Of a stretch of DNA of 64,000 nucleotides, positions 35,345 to 44,499 are shown one piece after another. Position 1 is the first letter of the stretch. Each line of letters begins with the position of its first letter. The notes under the pieces are model-generated. The model worked only from the letters and a program-made list of their open reading frames with translations. It was not told the origin of the DNA and ran no database searches. Made by a program: the position numbers and the translations under genes. The DNA comes from CBDDGJ01 sp965199285 (GTDB lineage Bacteria; Pseudomonadota; Alphaproteobacteria; RS24): positions 558,001 to 622,000 of the forward strand of contig OZ240687.1 of the NCBI GenBank assembly GCA_965199285.1, in the 5' to 3' direction.

Positions 35345-36389
35345 CCACCTTCTCCCCTTCAGATGCTGCCTCGACAAATAAATCAGGGGCATTGGATTGA
35401 GGTGGCACATCCAGCCCAATATGCGAAAATGCGGCCGGCATGAGTTGCCGTCCGCGTGGGGTGCGGGCGACAAAGCCAAGCTGGATAAGATAGGGCTCGA
35501 CAATATCTTCCAGCGCATCACGTGGTTCGCTTAAAGACGCGGCAATGGTATCAATCCCCACTGGACCGCCCGAAAATTTTTCTGCAATCACCCGCAAATA
35601 GCGATGATCGAGATGATCCAATCCTTGCGGGTCAACCTCCAGCCGCATCAGCGCCGCATCGGCAATTTCCGTGTTTATTTCTGACGCCTTATTGACGGTG
35701 GCAAAATCCCGCACGCGGCGCAATAAGCGTCCCGCCACCCGCGGTGTTCCTCTGGCACGGCGGGCAATTTCGGCAGCCCCTTCAGCGCTCATATTCATTT
35801 GCAAAAGCTTGGCATTGCGGGTGATGATAAAGGTTAAATCTTCCAAATTATAAAAATCCAGCCGCAACGGAATCCCAAACCGGTCGCGTAAGGGCGTGGT
35901 CAACAATCCCGCCCGCGTGGTTGCGCCAACCAGTGTGAAGGGCGGCAAGTCAATTTTCACCGAGCGCGCCGCTGGCCCTTCGCCAATGATAAGGTCAAGC
36001 TCAAAATCTTCCATCGCTGGATAAAGAATTTCTTCCACTGCCGGATTAAGGCGATGAATTTCATCAATGAACAACACATCGCGCGCTTCCAGATTGGTTA
36101 ATAGCGCCGCCAAATCACCAGTTTTTGAAATCACCGGGCCTGCGGTGGAACGGAAGCCGACCCCCATTTCACGCGCCACGATTTGCGCCAGCGTGGTTTT
36201 GCCAAGTCCGGGGGGGCCTGCCAATAGCACATGGTCAAGCGCTTCTTGACGCTGGCGGGCGGCTTGCACAAATACATTTAGATTATCGCAAATCTTGCGC
36301 TGCCCAACAAATTCGGAAAGCTTCTGCGGGCGAAGCGCCGCATCCGTATCTTCATCACGAGAATTTGCATCGATTAAGCGGTCATCCAT
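35337..36389 (-). CDS. ruvB: Holliday junction branch-migration helicase RuvB
   Basis: AAA+ motor that drives branch migration with RuvA. 350 residues. Starts with ALRPQKLSEFVGQRKICDNL, Walker A GPPGLGKTTLAQIVA, Walker B VLFIDEIHRLNPAVEE, sensor GATTRAGLLTTPLRDRFG with the Arg finger region, and the C-terminal winged helix PYLIQLGFVARTPRGRQLMP. It lies three bases after ruvA. Confidence 0.98.
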   Translation of the reverse strand: MDDRLIDANSRDEDTDAALRPQKLSEFVGQRKICDNLNVFVQAARQRQEALDHVLLAGPPGLGKTTLAQIVAREMGVGFRSTAGPVISKTGDLAALLTNLEARDVLFIDEIHRLNPAVEEILYPAMEDFELDLIIGEGPAARSVKIDLPPFTLVGATTRAGLLTTPLRDRFGIPLRLDFYNLEDLTFIITRNAKLLQMNMSAEGAAEIARRARGTPRVAGRLLRRVRDFATVNKASEINTEIADAALMRLEVDPQGLDHLDHRYLRVIAEKFSGGPVGIDTIAASLSEPRDALEDIVEPYLIQLGFVARTPRGRQLMPAAFSHIGLDVPPQSNAPDLFVEAASEGEKVDD

Positions 36390-36392
36390 TCA

Positions 36393-37010
36393 TCACCTCG
36401 CCAACTGCTTAAGCGCTGCTTTAATGATGGCGGCAAGCTCAGCGTCTTGCCCCAATTCTTGTATTGCCACCGATACAGCCTGATGCGCCTGCATGCGCTG
36501 ATACCCCAAATTTTCAAGTGCCAATAATGCATCACTCATGGCGTCTTCCATATCGGCACGCGGCGCGGGTGCGCCTGCCCTATCTCCAGCTTGCGGCATG
36601 AAACTGCCTTTTGGCAGTTTATCTTTAAGCTCTTGCAAAATACGCTGTGCGACTTTCGGTCCAATCCCTTGCGCTTGCGTAATCGCTGCTTTATCTTGCG
36701 CGGCAATGGCTTGGGTGACTTCATCTGCCGATAGCACGCTTAACACCGCAAGAGCGGCTTTCACCCCGACCCCTTGCACGCTCGTCAACAGCCGGAACCA
36801 TTGCTTTTCATAGTCATTTATAAAGCCAAATAAGCGCAGCTGGTCTTCGCGGATATATGTTTCAATCGCGATTTGTACCGCCTCACCTTCCATCGGCATA
36901 GCGTGTAAAAATTTTGCCGAGCCTTCAACCAGGTAGCCGACACCGTTCACATCGATAAGCACCTGCCCGTCACTTTGGCCGGCAAATATTCCCGACAGGC
37001 GACCAATCAT
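36393..37010 (-). CDS. ruvA: Holliday junction-binding protein RuvA
   Basis: 205 residues, three domains. The OB-fold starts MIGRLSGIFAGQSDGQVLID, followed by two helix-hairpin-helix motifs (LLTSVQGVGVKAALAVLSVL and ITQAQGIGPKVAQRILQELK) and a C-terminal RuvB-binding domain after an alanine-rich linker. It overlaps the ruvC stop by four bases. Confidence 0.96.
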   Translation of the reverse strand: MIGRLSGIFAGQSDGQVLIDVNGVGYLVEGSAKFLHAMPMEGEAVQIAIETYIREDQLRLFGFINDYEKQWFRLLTSVQGVGVKAALAVLSVLSADEVTQAIAAQDKAAITQAQGIGPKVAQRILQELKDKLPKGSFMPQAGDRAGAPAPRADMEDAMSDALLALENLGYQRMQAHQAVSVAIQELGQDAELAAIIKAALKQLAR

Positions 37011-37531
37011 AACACTGCCTCCATAGATTTATGCAGTGGCTGATTTATATCATCGCTATGCGCCAGCGTGATGGCGACCGCCAGCGCATCAGCGGCATGG
37101 TCATTTTTGAAATCAGCTTGTGGTAATAAAACTTTCACCATTGCGGCAACTTGTTGCTTTGCTGCTTTGCCCGCGCCGACCACCGAACTTTTAACCCGAT
37201 TGGGCGCATATTCAAAAACCGGAATGCCCCGCCGCGCTGGTGTCAATAGGCTCACCGCACGGGCTTGCCCGAGCTTCATGGTGGCGACCCCATCACGGTT
37301 CACAAACGCGTTTTCAACCGCCGCATAATCGGGCTGCCAATCATCAAACACGGTTTCGAGCTTTTGCTCTAATTGCAATAAGCGTTTCGCCAGCGATGTT
37401 TTGGGGTCAGATATAACTGTACCACACGCTAAAAATTTCAGCTTACTGCCGGTCTGTTCAACAACCCCCCATCCGGTATTGCGCAAGCCGGGGTCAAGCC
37501 CAATAAGTCTTATTGTTCCCTGTCCATTCAT
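37007..37531 (-). CDS. ruvC: Holliday junction resolvase RuvC
   Basis: 174 residues from ATG 37531 (an upstream in-frame start would add six residues). Nuclease motifs: first catalytic Asp in IRLIGLDPGLRNTGWGVVE, Glu in YAAVENAFVNRDGVATMKLG, and the C-terminal pair in DFKNDHAADALAVAITLAH. First gene of the leftward ruvCAB-ybgC-tol series. The usual upstream yebC is not next to it. Confidence 0.96.
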   Translation of the reverse strand: MNGQGTIRLIGLDPGLRNTGWGVVEQTGSKLKFLACGTVISDPKTSLAKRLLQLEQKLETVFDDWQPDYAAVENAFVNRDGVATMKLGQARAVSLLTPARRGIPVFEYAPNRVKSSVVGAGKAAKQQVAAMVKVLLPQADFKNDHAADALAVAITLAHSDDINQPLHKSMEAVL

Positions 37532-37637
37532 AGCGATTATAAATCCCATGAATCGGGGGGAAAGGTCAAATTATATAGTGCTGATCGATATTTATGGTAT
37601 GGATTGACAAGCCTATTTTATATTCATAAAAACAATT
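37532..37637. promoter_or_regulatory. Divergent spacer between ruvC and the amidohydrolase gene
   Basis: About 106 bp that separate the leftward core block from the rightward molybdenum series. It must hold both promoters, but I see no clear boxes; a SOS-type LexA site was not recognised. Confidence 0.25.
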
Positions 37638-38447
37638 ATGATTATTGATGCTTGGGGGCAACATCCAACCTTACGCCATGCGCAAGATGAAATATTTTCG
37701 TCTCTACGACGCTGGAATAAAGACAGCGCGCCCGAAACCGCGCCTGCTGTCACCACAACCATTGCGGCGATGGATGCGGCGCAAGTCGATAAAATGCTGA
37801 TTAGCGCTTGGTATGCCCCGCGCAATATTATGATTTCAAATGATGAAGTGGCTGATTTTGTAGATCAGTCTAATGGACGGTTTATCGGGGTTGGTTCGGT
37901 TGATATTTCTCGCCCCATGGCAGCCGTATATGAGATTCGTCGCTGCGTCGAAGAGCTAGGCTTTAAAGCCATCCGAGTGTTGCCCTGGCTGTGGGAGACC
38001 CCACCGACAGATCGGCGGTTTTACCCGATCTATACAATTTGCTGTGAGATGGGTATCCCCTTTTGCACTCAGATCGGGCATACTGGCCCGCTTATGCCTT
38101 CCGAACCAGGCCGCCCTCTTTATCTGGATCAAGTGGCGCTTGATTTTCCCGAACTCACAATTATTGGCGGACATATTGGCTATCCTTGGACGGATGAAGC
38201 GATTGCAATCGCAACCAAGCACACAAATATTTATATTGATACATCCGCCTATACGGCAAAACGCTATCCCTCACAGCTTGTCAATTATATGCGGACGCAT
38301 GGGCGCAAGAAGGTTTTATTTGGAACCAATTATCCCATGATCAATCCTGCTAAAGCTCTGGCCGGATTAGACGCGCTAGAACTGGATGAAGACACAAAAG
38401 CTGATTTTCTATTCAATAATGCCAAGCGCGTCTTCAAACTCGATTGA
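37638..38447 (+). CDS. Amidohydrolase-like TIM-barrel protein (PF04909 type)
   Basis: 269 residues. Barrel features: N-terminal MIIDAWGQHPTLRH, FIGVGSVDISRPMAAVYEIR, GFKAIRVLPWLWETPP, the third-strand TIIGGHIGYPWTDEAIA and IYIDTSAYTAKRYP, and the last strand VLFGTNYPMINPAKALAG. The usual first-strand D-x-H-x-H reads D-A-W-G-Q-H, and the usual Asp of the F-G-S-D-Y-P motif reads Asn, so metal binding may differ from decarboxylases such as ACMSD. It lies 101 bp before the Mo-hydroxylase genes and may act on its product; substrate unknown. Confidence 0.78.
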   Translation: MIIDAWGQHPTLRHAQDEIFSSLRRWNKDSAPETAPAVTTTIAAMDAAQVDKMLISAWYAPRNIMISNDEVADFVDQSNGRFIGVGSVDISRPMAAVYEIRRCVEELGFKAIRVLPWLWETPPTDRRFYPIYTICCEMGIPFCTQIGHTGPLMPSEPGRPLYLDQVALDFPELTIIGGHIGYPWTDEAIAIATKHTNIYIDTSAYTAKRYPSQLVNYMRTHGRKKVLFGTNYPMINPAKALAGLDALELDEDTKADFLFNNAKRVFKLD

Positions 38448-38548
38448 CGATCTTTAATTACATCATATTCATGAATACCCATCTTTAGGGTTTACGACAT
38501 ACCCCAAAACCGCATAGAATAAGACAGCGCATATCAGGAGGAGATCAT

Positions 38549-39016
38549 ATGACACGCTTTACCTTAAATGGTGCTCCCATAACAATAGATGAAAATGGTG
38601 ATATGCCTTTACTTTGGGTTATCCGCGACATAGTGAAACTTAAAGGTTCGAAATTTGGTTGCGGCGCTGGCTTATGCGGTGCGTGCACCATGTATGTTGA
38701 TAGTATGGCCGTCCGGAGCTGCACCTTGTCGCTTTCGCAAGTTGAAGGTGCGAATATCACCACGATTGAAGGTGTTGGCACGCCTGAGAATTTACACGCC
38801 CTGCAAAAAGCGTGGATCAAACATAGCGTTCCCCAATGCGGCTATTGCCAATCGGGTCAGATTATGAGCGCCTATGGCCTTTTACAAGATAATTCCAACC
38901 CATCTGATAATGATATTGATGCGGCAATGGCGGGTAATATTTGCCGTTGCGGAACCTATACGCAAATTAAGGCCGCAATTAAAGAAGCGGCGGCAGAATT
39001 GCGAGGTGAGGCATGA
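38549..39016 (+). CDS. Mo hydroxylase small subunit, two [2Fe-2S] clusters (IorA/CoxS type)
   Basis: 155 residues. The plant-type ferredoxin cluster uses GCGAGLCGACTMYVD with a later Cys in AVRSC, and the second cluster uses CGYCQSG and NICRCGTY. These electron-transfer subunits pair with a molybdopterin subunit encoded next to them. The large-subunit ATG overlaps its stop (ATGA). A GGAGGAG site precedes the start. No FAD subunit gene is adjacent, so this is the two-subunit, membrane- or periplasm-associated type. Confidence 0.93.
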   Translation: MTRFTLNGAPITIDENGDMPLLWVIRDIVKLKGSKFGCGAGLCGACTMYVDSMAVRSCTLSLSQVEGANITTIEGVGTPENLHALQKAWIKHSVPQCGYCQSGQIMSAYGLLQDNSNPSDNDIDAAMAGNICRCGTYTQIKAAIKEAAAELRGEA

Positions 39017-41199
39017 GTAAATGGCAAACAACCCGTCGGCGCTTCTTAAAAGGTCTCGGTATCACTGCTGGCGCGCTGGTCGTCGGCTATGGCTATGGGC
39101 GCTATATCACATTTTCTGACCCCTATCTAAATATTGATGGTGCGATTGAAGCCAATAGTTTTATCCAAATCACGCCGGATAATGAGATTATTTTCCACCT
39201 TCCCCGCGATGAGATGGGGCAAGGGGTTTATATGGGGCTCGCCACGCTGATTGGGGAAGAAATGGATGTCGACCCGCAAGATATGATTGTCAAAATGGCG
39301 GATGTGCATCGCGACTTTGATAACCCTATTTATAATTTTCAAGGAACCGGCGGTTCAACCAGCATTCGCGGCCACTGGCTGCCGACCCGTCAGGCTGGCG
39401 CAAATATTCGGGCGCTTATTCTAAACGCGGCGGCCGAAAAGCTGGACGTAGATATAAACGAACTTAGCACCGATAATGCGCATGTGATTTATCAAAGTGA
39501 GCGCCATCCCTATGGCAGTTTTGCCGATGTCGCAAATAATATGTCAGTACCCGATGAAGCCCCCTTAAAACCCGATGCTGATTTCAAATATATCGGCAAG
39601 CAAGCGCCGCGTAATGATGGGATGCTTAAATCTACCGGCACGGCGCAATTCGGGATTGATGTTGAGCTGCCAGAGCTTTATCGCGCTGTTATGGTGCGCT
39701 GCCCTGTCATCGGTGGAACCGTGAAATCATATAATGTAGATACCGCCCAACAAATGGATGGGGTGATAAAGATTATAGATATTCCCACGGGTGGTATTGC
39801 GGTGGTTGCCCGCCATTATTGGCAGGCGAAACAAGCAGCAGCTCTTATTGAGGCGGAATGGAATTTGCCAGAACTTGCCAATTATTCAAGCGCCGATATT
39901 GAGGCTGATTTTCGCAAAGCCATCACCACCGAGACTGGCGATGAAATCGTCAAGGAAGGTGATGCAACGCATCTTACAGAAGCAGATAATCTTATCGAAG
40001 CAACATATTACGCTCCTATACTCGCACATGCGACGATGGAGCCTATGAATTGCACTGTAAAAATTGAAAATGGTGAATGCGATGTTTGGATAGGCAATCA
40101 AGCACCTGAAGTGATCCGCGCCCTTACCGCGTTGGAATTAGGTATTTCGCGCAAAAAAGTGCGGGTGCATTCGCAATTTATGGGCGGCGGGTTTGGCCGG
40201 CGCGCTTATACTGATGTATTGCGCGAAGCGGTACAGATTGCCCACGCCACCGAACTGCCGATTCAGCTTGTTTGGAGCCGCGAAGATGATATGCAAAATG
40301 ATTATTATCGCCCCGCCTCACTTGCACAGTTTCATGGCAGTGTGGAGAATGGCAAAATACAGGCCTATCATGTGACCCGTGTCGGCGCGCCGGTTCTAAA
40401 ATATACGCTTGATGAAGCGCTCGATGCCGTAACTTATGGCTTCATGCCTAAGGCGGCGGGCGATTGGCTGAGTAAAGCCGCCGGTGGCGAACATGACCCA
40501 ATGTCAACCGAAGGCTTATATGAGGATTATGATGCCGCCTATAAGCAGGTCAATCATATCACCCTTAATCATGGCTTGAGATTGGGTGCATGGCGTTCGG
40601 TCGGGCACAGCTTTAGCGGGTTTTTCAAAGAAAGTTTTATCGATGAAATGGCATATGCCAATAATATTGACCCCGTGACTTTTCGCCTCAATAATTTGGA
40701 AGGTAATCCGCGCCTTAAACATACGCTGGAAGTTGCGGCGCAAAAAGCAAATTGGGGCAATCCCCCTGCCGGACGCTATCAAGGCGTTGCCGTGCATGAG
40801 AGCTTCATGACCAAAGTCACCCAAATCGCTGAAATTTCGCTGCAAGATAATGTGCCACATTTACATAAGGTAATATGCGTTGTCGATTGCGGCAAAGTGG
40901 TTAATCCGGGCATTGTTCGCAGCCAAATAGAAGGCGGGCTGATTTTTGGCCTCACCGCCGCGCTTTATGGCGAAATCACGCTCGAAGAGGGGGCGGTTCA
41001 GCAAAGCAATTTTCATGATTATCAAATGCTCCGCATCGATGAAATACCAGAGATTGAGGTGCATATTATTGAAAGCAGCGAAGCACCGAGCGGGGTTGGC
41101 GAACCAGGAACACCACCTATACCGGCAGCTTTTGCCAATGCGATTTTCGCCGCAACCGGCAATCGCATCCGGCGCTTACCATTTGCATTTAAAGGGTAG
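39013..41199 (+). CDS. Mo hydroxylase large subunit, molybdopterin-cytosine type (IorB-like), Tat-exported
   Basis: 728 residues. It starts with a twin-arginine signal (RRRFLKGLGITAGALVVGYG), so it is probably exported folded with its cofactor. Family motifs: FQGTGGSTSIRGHWLPTRQA, GGGFGRRAYTDVLREAVQ and the C-terminal GVGEPGTPPIPAAFANAIF with the catalytic Glu in VGEPG. It would hydroxylate an N-heterocycle or aldehyde; the substrate is unknown. It directly precedes XdhC and the cofactor genes. The natural electron acceptor (often a cytochrome) is not encoded here. Confidence 0.92.
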   Translation: MSKWQTTRRRFLKGLGITAGALVVGYGYGRYITFSDPYLNIDGAIEANSFIQITPDNEIIFHLPRDEMGQGVYMGLATLIGEEMDVDPQDMIVKMADVHRDFDNPIYNFQGTGGSTSIRGHWLPTRQAGANIRALILNAAAEKLDVDINELSTDNAHVIYQSERHPYGSFADVANNMSVPDEAPLKPDADFKYIGKQAPRNDGMLKSTGTAQFGIDVELPELYRAVMVRCPVIGGTVKSYNVDTAQQMDGVIKIIDIPTGGIAVVARHYWQAKQAAALIEAEWNLPELANYSSADIEADFRKAITTETGDEIVKEGDATHLTEADNLIEATYYAPILAHATMEPMNCTVKIENGECDVWIGNQAPEVIRALTALELGISRKKVRVHSQFMGGGFGRRAYTDVLREAVQIAHATELPIQLVWSREDDMQNDYYRPASLAQFHGSVENGKIQAYHVTRVGAPVLKYTLDEALDAVTYGFMPKAAGDWLSKAAGGEHDPMSTEGLYEDYDAAYKQVNHITLNHGLRLGAWRSVGHSFSGFFKESFIDEMAYANNIDPVTFRLNNLEGNPRLKHTLEVAAQKANWGNPPAGRYQGVAVHESFMTKVTQIAEISLQDNVPHLHKVICVVDCGKVVNPGIVRSQIEGGLIFGLTAALYGEITLEEGAVQQSNFHDYQMLRIDEIPEIEVHIIESSEAPSGVGEPGTPPIPAAFANAIFAATGNRIRRLPFAFKG

Positions 41200-42072
41200 A
41201 TGGAATTTATCGAAAACATTATTCCGCAAGCATATCACTGGCTTGAGGCCGGGCACGCAACGGCATTGGTGACATTGGTCAATATTGAGGGCTCATCCCC
41301 GCGCCCGCGCGGCAGCCAAATGGCGGTTACAAAAAATGGCGATTATATTGGCATGATTTCCGGCGGTTGTGCCGAGCAAGCAATCATTACCGAAGCGATT
41401 GACTGTTTGCAAAAGGATGATAATCGCAGCATTCGCTATGGCGCAGGCTCACCCTATTTTGATGTTAAATTGCCCTGTGGTTCGGGCATTGATATTTATA
41501 TTGAGACCCAACAAGCCGCCGCGCATATAAAAGACGCTTTTGCTGCCCAACAAAAACGACAAACCATCACCTTGCCAATCACTGAAGATTATCATAAAAC
41601 CTATCTGCCGCCTTTTCACATTCATGCGTTTGGTCGCGGGGTTAATCTCACCGCTTTTGCCACCGCCACCCAAGCGGCAGGGTTTACGCTTTTTGCCGCC
41701 ACGCCGGATGCAGACATTCAAACGACCATTCAAAATATAGGCGGCACGTGTCGGCTCATCACCCATCTGGATAAGCATCCGCCAGCACAATTTGATGCGC
41801 ATAGCGCGGTGGTAACGCTCTTCCACGAGCATGAATGGGAAGTCGATATTTTACATGCTGCCCTGCAATCGGATTGCGCTTATATTGGCGCACTCGGCAG
41901 CCGCAACACGCATCAGGAGCGCTTGCAGCTTTTAACCCAAAGGGCAAACATGAAGCGCCCGCCCAAAATCATAAAGGGGCCGGTGGGTTTGGAAATAGGC
42001 GCGCAAAACCCACGCCAGATTGCGATTGCAATTATCGCCGAAATAATCGCCACAATAAATACTGCCTCATAA
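41200..42072 (+). CDS. XdhC/CoxI-family molybdenum-cofactor insertion protein
   Basis: 290 residues. XdhC-type chaperone that binds the Mo cofactor and helps insert it, with sulfuration, into the hydroxylase. The XdhC domain lies at the N-terminus (NIEGSSPRPRGSQMAV, IGMISGGCAEQAIITEA) and a Rossmann-type C-terminal domain follows (AYIGALGSRNTHQERLQLL). The start ATG follows immediately on the large-subunit stop, and the stop overlaps the next gene by one base, so it is coupled to both. Confidence 0.9.
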   Translation: MEFIENIIPQAYHWLEAGHATALVTLVNIEGSSPRPRGSQMAVTKNGDYIGMISGGCAEQAIITEAIDCLQKDDNRSIRYGAGSPYFDVKLPCGSGIDIYIETQQAAAHIKDAFAAQQKRQTITLPITEDYHKTYLPPFHIHAFGRGVNLTAFATATQAAGFTLFAATPDADIQTTIQNIGGTCRLITHLDKHPPAQFDAHSAVVTLFHEHEWEVDILHAALQSDCAYIGALGSRNTHQERLQLLTQRANMKRPPKIIKGPVGLEIGAQNPRQIAIAIIAEIIATINTAS

Positions 42073-42728
42073 TGTGGGATGGGTTTGCCCTGCTCATTCT
42101 CGCCGCGGGCAGCAGCAAGCGCTTTGGGCATGGCAATAAGCTCTATGCACAAATACGGGGGAAATCTGTCATCTCGCATGTTCTCGACCACGCCCCGCCG
42201 CTGGCTCAGCGCATTATCGTTTCGCATCCGCAAGATGAGCGCATCCACGCATTTGCCGACCGCTTCAGCATTATTGAAAACCCCAATAGCGCTGAAGGGA
42301 TGGGAAGCTCAATCGCAAGCGGTATCGCAAAACTCATGGCGCATAGTGATAATGTGAAAGCCTGTTTCATTATGTTGGCTGATATGCCATTTATAACAAC
42401 CGATATTTATCGGCAAATTGCCGATGCCTTCGCAAGCCCACAAGATATTATCCAACCGCATTATCATAAGCGTTCCGGTCATCCTGTTTTATTTGGCCAC
42501 CCTGTTTTATTTGGCCATCCTGTTTTATTTGGCCATCCTGTTTTATTTGGCCATCCTGTTTTATTTGGAAAGACTTATTTTGAGGCGCTTCGCAAATGCG
42601 ATGGCGATAAGGGCGCAAAGCATATTTTGCGCGACAATCATCAGCATGTAAAATCCGTTGCAATCGATAATAAAAATATTCTGGTTGATATTGATACGCG
42701 GCAAGATTTAGATCGTCATCATGACTAG
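42072..42728 (+). CDS. MocA/MobA-like molybdenum-cofactor nucleotidyltransferase with internal repeat
   Basis: About 218 residues. It probably adds a CMP to molybdopterin for the neighbouring hydroxylase (MocA role). The signature LLILAAGSSKRFGHGNKLYA starts the Rossmann-type fold, FIMLADMPFI carries the metal-binding Asp, and VDIDTRQDL is the C-terminal motif. The family's single GHPVLF element is expanded to five tandem copies of HPVLFG (residues about 137-166), a highly unusual insertion. The start at 42072 overlaps the xdhC stop; the much longer upstream frame is a shadow of xdhC. Its end overlaps the permease start. Confidence 0.88.
   Translation: MWDGFALLILAAGSSKRFGHGNKLYAQIRGKSVISHVLDHAPPLAQRIIVSHPQDERIHAFADRFSIIENPNSAEGMGSSIASGIAKLMAHSDNVKACFIMLADMPFITTDIYRQIADAFASPQDIIQPHYHKRSGHPVLFGHPVLFGHPVLFGHPVLFGHPVLFGKTYFEALRKCDGDKGAKHILRDNHQHVKSVAIDNKNILVDIDTRQDLDRHHD
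42480..42569 (+). repeat. Five tandem copies of an 18-bp in-frame unit
   Basis: Unit CATCCTGTTTTATTTGGC, repeated at 42480, 42498, 42516, 42534 and 42552. Copy two has one change (CACCCT) and the last base of copy five is A. The unit keeps the reading frame, each adding HPVLFG to the MocA-like protein. Copy number could change by slippage without breaking the gene. Confidence 0.95.
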
Positions 42729-43482
42729 CCTGTTGTTTTTAGCCATCAGCTTTTTTCTAACCGCCCTATGCTATGCGGCTGTCGGGTTTGGCGGCGGCTC
42801 CACCTATACGGCGCTTTTGATATTGGTAGAAATTGATTATCGGATCGTGCCTGTCATATCGCTTGTCTGTAATATTATGGTTGTCTCGATTGGATGCCTT
42901 ACGGCCGCTCGCGCACAGCACTTGAAATTGGGGCTGTTTTGGCCATTCATCATAAGCTCTGTACCAATGGCGTTTGTGGGCGGCTTAATCGCGGTAAGTG
43001 AGCTTGTCTTTTTATCCCTGCTGGCAGTTTCACTTTTATTAGCAGGGGTGCGGTTGCTCTTCACCACGCCCTTATCTCCCCGCCCTGAAAAACAACAGAA
43101 TCTACTTATCAATCTGCTGATTGGTGGCGGCTTAGGTTTGCTATCAGGCATTGTCGGCATTGGCGGCGGTATATTTTTAGCGCCTATCTTATATTTTATC
43201 GGCTGGGGGCAAGCCCGGCTTATCGCCGCATGTTGCAGTTTCTTTATCCTTGTCAATTCGCTGGCTGGTTTAGCTGGACAATTATTGAAATTACAAAGCC
43301 AAAATAATATTACCCTTATTATCGATTATCTTCCGCTTATGATAGCGGTGATACTGGGCGGGGTGATTGGTAGTTTTCTTGCCCATAAGCGGTTTCAAAA
43401 CCACCACATCCAAAAAATCACTGCCCTCTTGATTATTTTTGTAAGTCTGCGCTTGCTTTGGCGAATTTTCCATATAATCTAA
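42721..43482 (+). CDS. TauE/SafE (TSUP) family membrane permease
   Basis: 253 residues, about 7-8 membrane helices. Features: LLFLAISFFLTALCYAAVGF at the start, GFGGGSTYTALL, and the second-half repeat GLGLLSGIVGIGGGIFLAPI. The family moves sulfur-containing or organic anions, but the substrate varies. Its gene overlaps the MocA-like gene by 8 bases and precedes moaA by 4 bp, which hints at a cofactor-linked anion such as a sulfur compound or an oxyanion; this is inference only. Confidence 0.85.
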   Translation: MTSLLFLAISFFLTALCYAAVGFGGGSTYTALLILVEIDYRIVPVISLVCNIMVVSIGCLTAARAQHLKLGLFWPFIISSVPMAFVGGLIAVSELVFLSLLAVSLLLAGVRLLFTTPLSPRPEKQQNLLINLLIGGGLGLLSGIVGIGGGIFLAPILYFIGWGQARLIAACCSFFILVNSLAGLAGQLLKLQSQNNITLIIDYLPLMIAVILGGVIGSFLAHKRFQNHHIQKITALLIIFVSLRLLWRIFHII

Positions 43483-43486
43483 GCGC

Positions 43487-44485
43487 ATGGAAAAAAACAC
43501 CCCTCTCATTGATGGTTTCGGACGGCACATTACCTATTTGCGCCTTTCCGTGACAGACCGATGCAATCTGCGTTGCGATTATTGTATGCCGGAACGAATG
43601 CATTTTCTTCCCAAAGCTGACTTGCTTTCTTTTGCTGAACTTAGCCTGTTATGTGAGGCGTTTATCGCGCGCGGTGTCAAACATATTCGGGTGACGGGAG
43701 GTGAACCTTTGGTGCGGCGCGACATTATGCAATTACTCGCACAGCTTGGACGAAACCCGGATTTGCAGGAATTAACGCTTACCACCAATGCGACCCATCT
43801 GGCCGATTTTGCGAAAGAACTTAAGCGGATTGGCATTCGGCGCATCAATGTCTCGCTTGATACATTAGAGCGGGAAAAATTTCACCAGCTTACCCGCCGC
43901 GACCAGCTCGATAATGTGCTTGCTGGCATTGACGCGGCGCGCGCGGCTGGCCTTAAGGTGAAGATAAACACAGTCGCATTGAAAAGCCGCAATATAGATG
44001 AATTACCGCAAATGATCGGCTGGGCGCATGAGCATGGCATGGATTTGACGATTATCGAAACCATGCCAATGGGGGAGATTGAGGGCGACCGATTTGATGA
44101 TTATATTGCGCTTACAGATGTAAAACAGATACTCGCACAAGATTTTGAGATGCACCCAAGCGATCATAAAACCTCAGGGCCGGCGCATTATTTCGAACTT
44201 CCCCAAACCGGTGGACGGCTTGGCTTCATCGCTCCACAAAGCCATAATTTTTGTGAAGCCTGCAATCGGGTGCGCGTCACCTGCACCGGCACGCTTTATA
44301 CTTGCCTTGGGCAGGATGGAAAGATTGACCTACGCGCCGCCATTCGCTCTTCACAACCGCAAGCGCAATTAGATAAAGCGCTTACCCGTGCCATGATTAT
44401 AAAACCGCGCGGGCATGATTTTAATATTCACCGTGCCCGACAAACCCCGGCAATCGCGCGGCATATGTCGGTCACGGGGGGATAA
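43487..44485 (+). CDS. moaA: GTP 3',8-cyclase MoaA
   Basis: First step of Mo-cofactor synthesis, a radical SAM enzyme. 332 residues. The N-terminal cluster is TDRCNLRCDYCMPERM (C-x3-C-x2-C), the C-terminal cluster is FCEACNRVRVTCTGTLYTC (C-x2-C-x13-C), with the GTP region around VTGGEPLVRRDI. It ends in Gly-Gly, which is required in the family. First of the moaA-D-E-B-C/moeA run, with small spacers. The ATG at 43487 is the only good start. Confidence 0.96.
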   Translation: MEKNTPLIDGFGRHITYLRLSVTDRCNLRCDYCMPERMHFLPKADLLSFAELSLLCEAFIARGVKHIRVTGGEPLVRRDIMQLLAQLGRNPDLQELTLTTNATHLADFAKELKRIGIRRINVSLDTLEREKFHQLTRRDQLDNVLAGIDAARAAGLKVKINTVALKSRNIDELPQMIGWAHEHGMDLTIIETMPMGEIEGDRFDDYIALTDVKQILAQDFEMHPSDHKTSGPAHYFELPQTGGRLGFIAPQSHNFCEACNRVRVTCTGTLYTCLGQDGKIDLRAAIRSSQPQAQLDKALTRAMIIKPRGHDFNIHRARQTPAIARHMSVTGG

Positions 44486-44499
44486 TCGGGGCAAGGCTG

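Noticed and set aside
41835..42071. Long N-terminal extension of the MocA-like protein
   Set aside because: It is the shadow of xdhC in another frame; the natural start is ATG 42072, where the family motif begins.
42480..42569. Possible CRISPR array from the regular repeats
   Set aside because: The units are contiguous with no spacers, in frame within a gene, and encode a repeated family motif.
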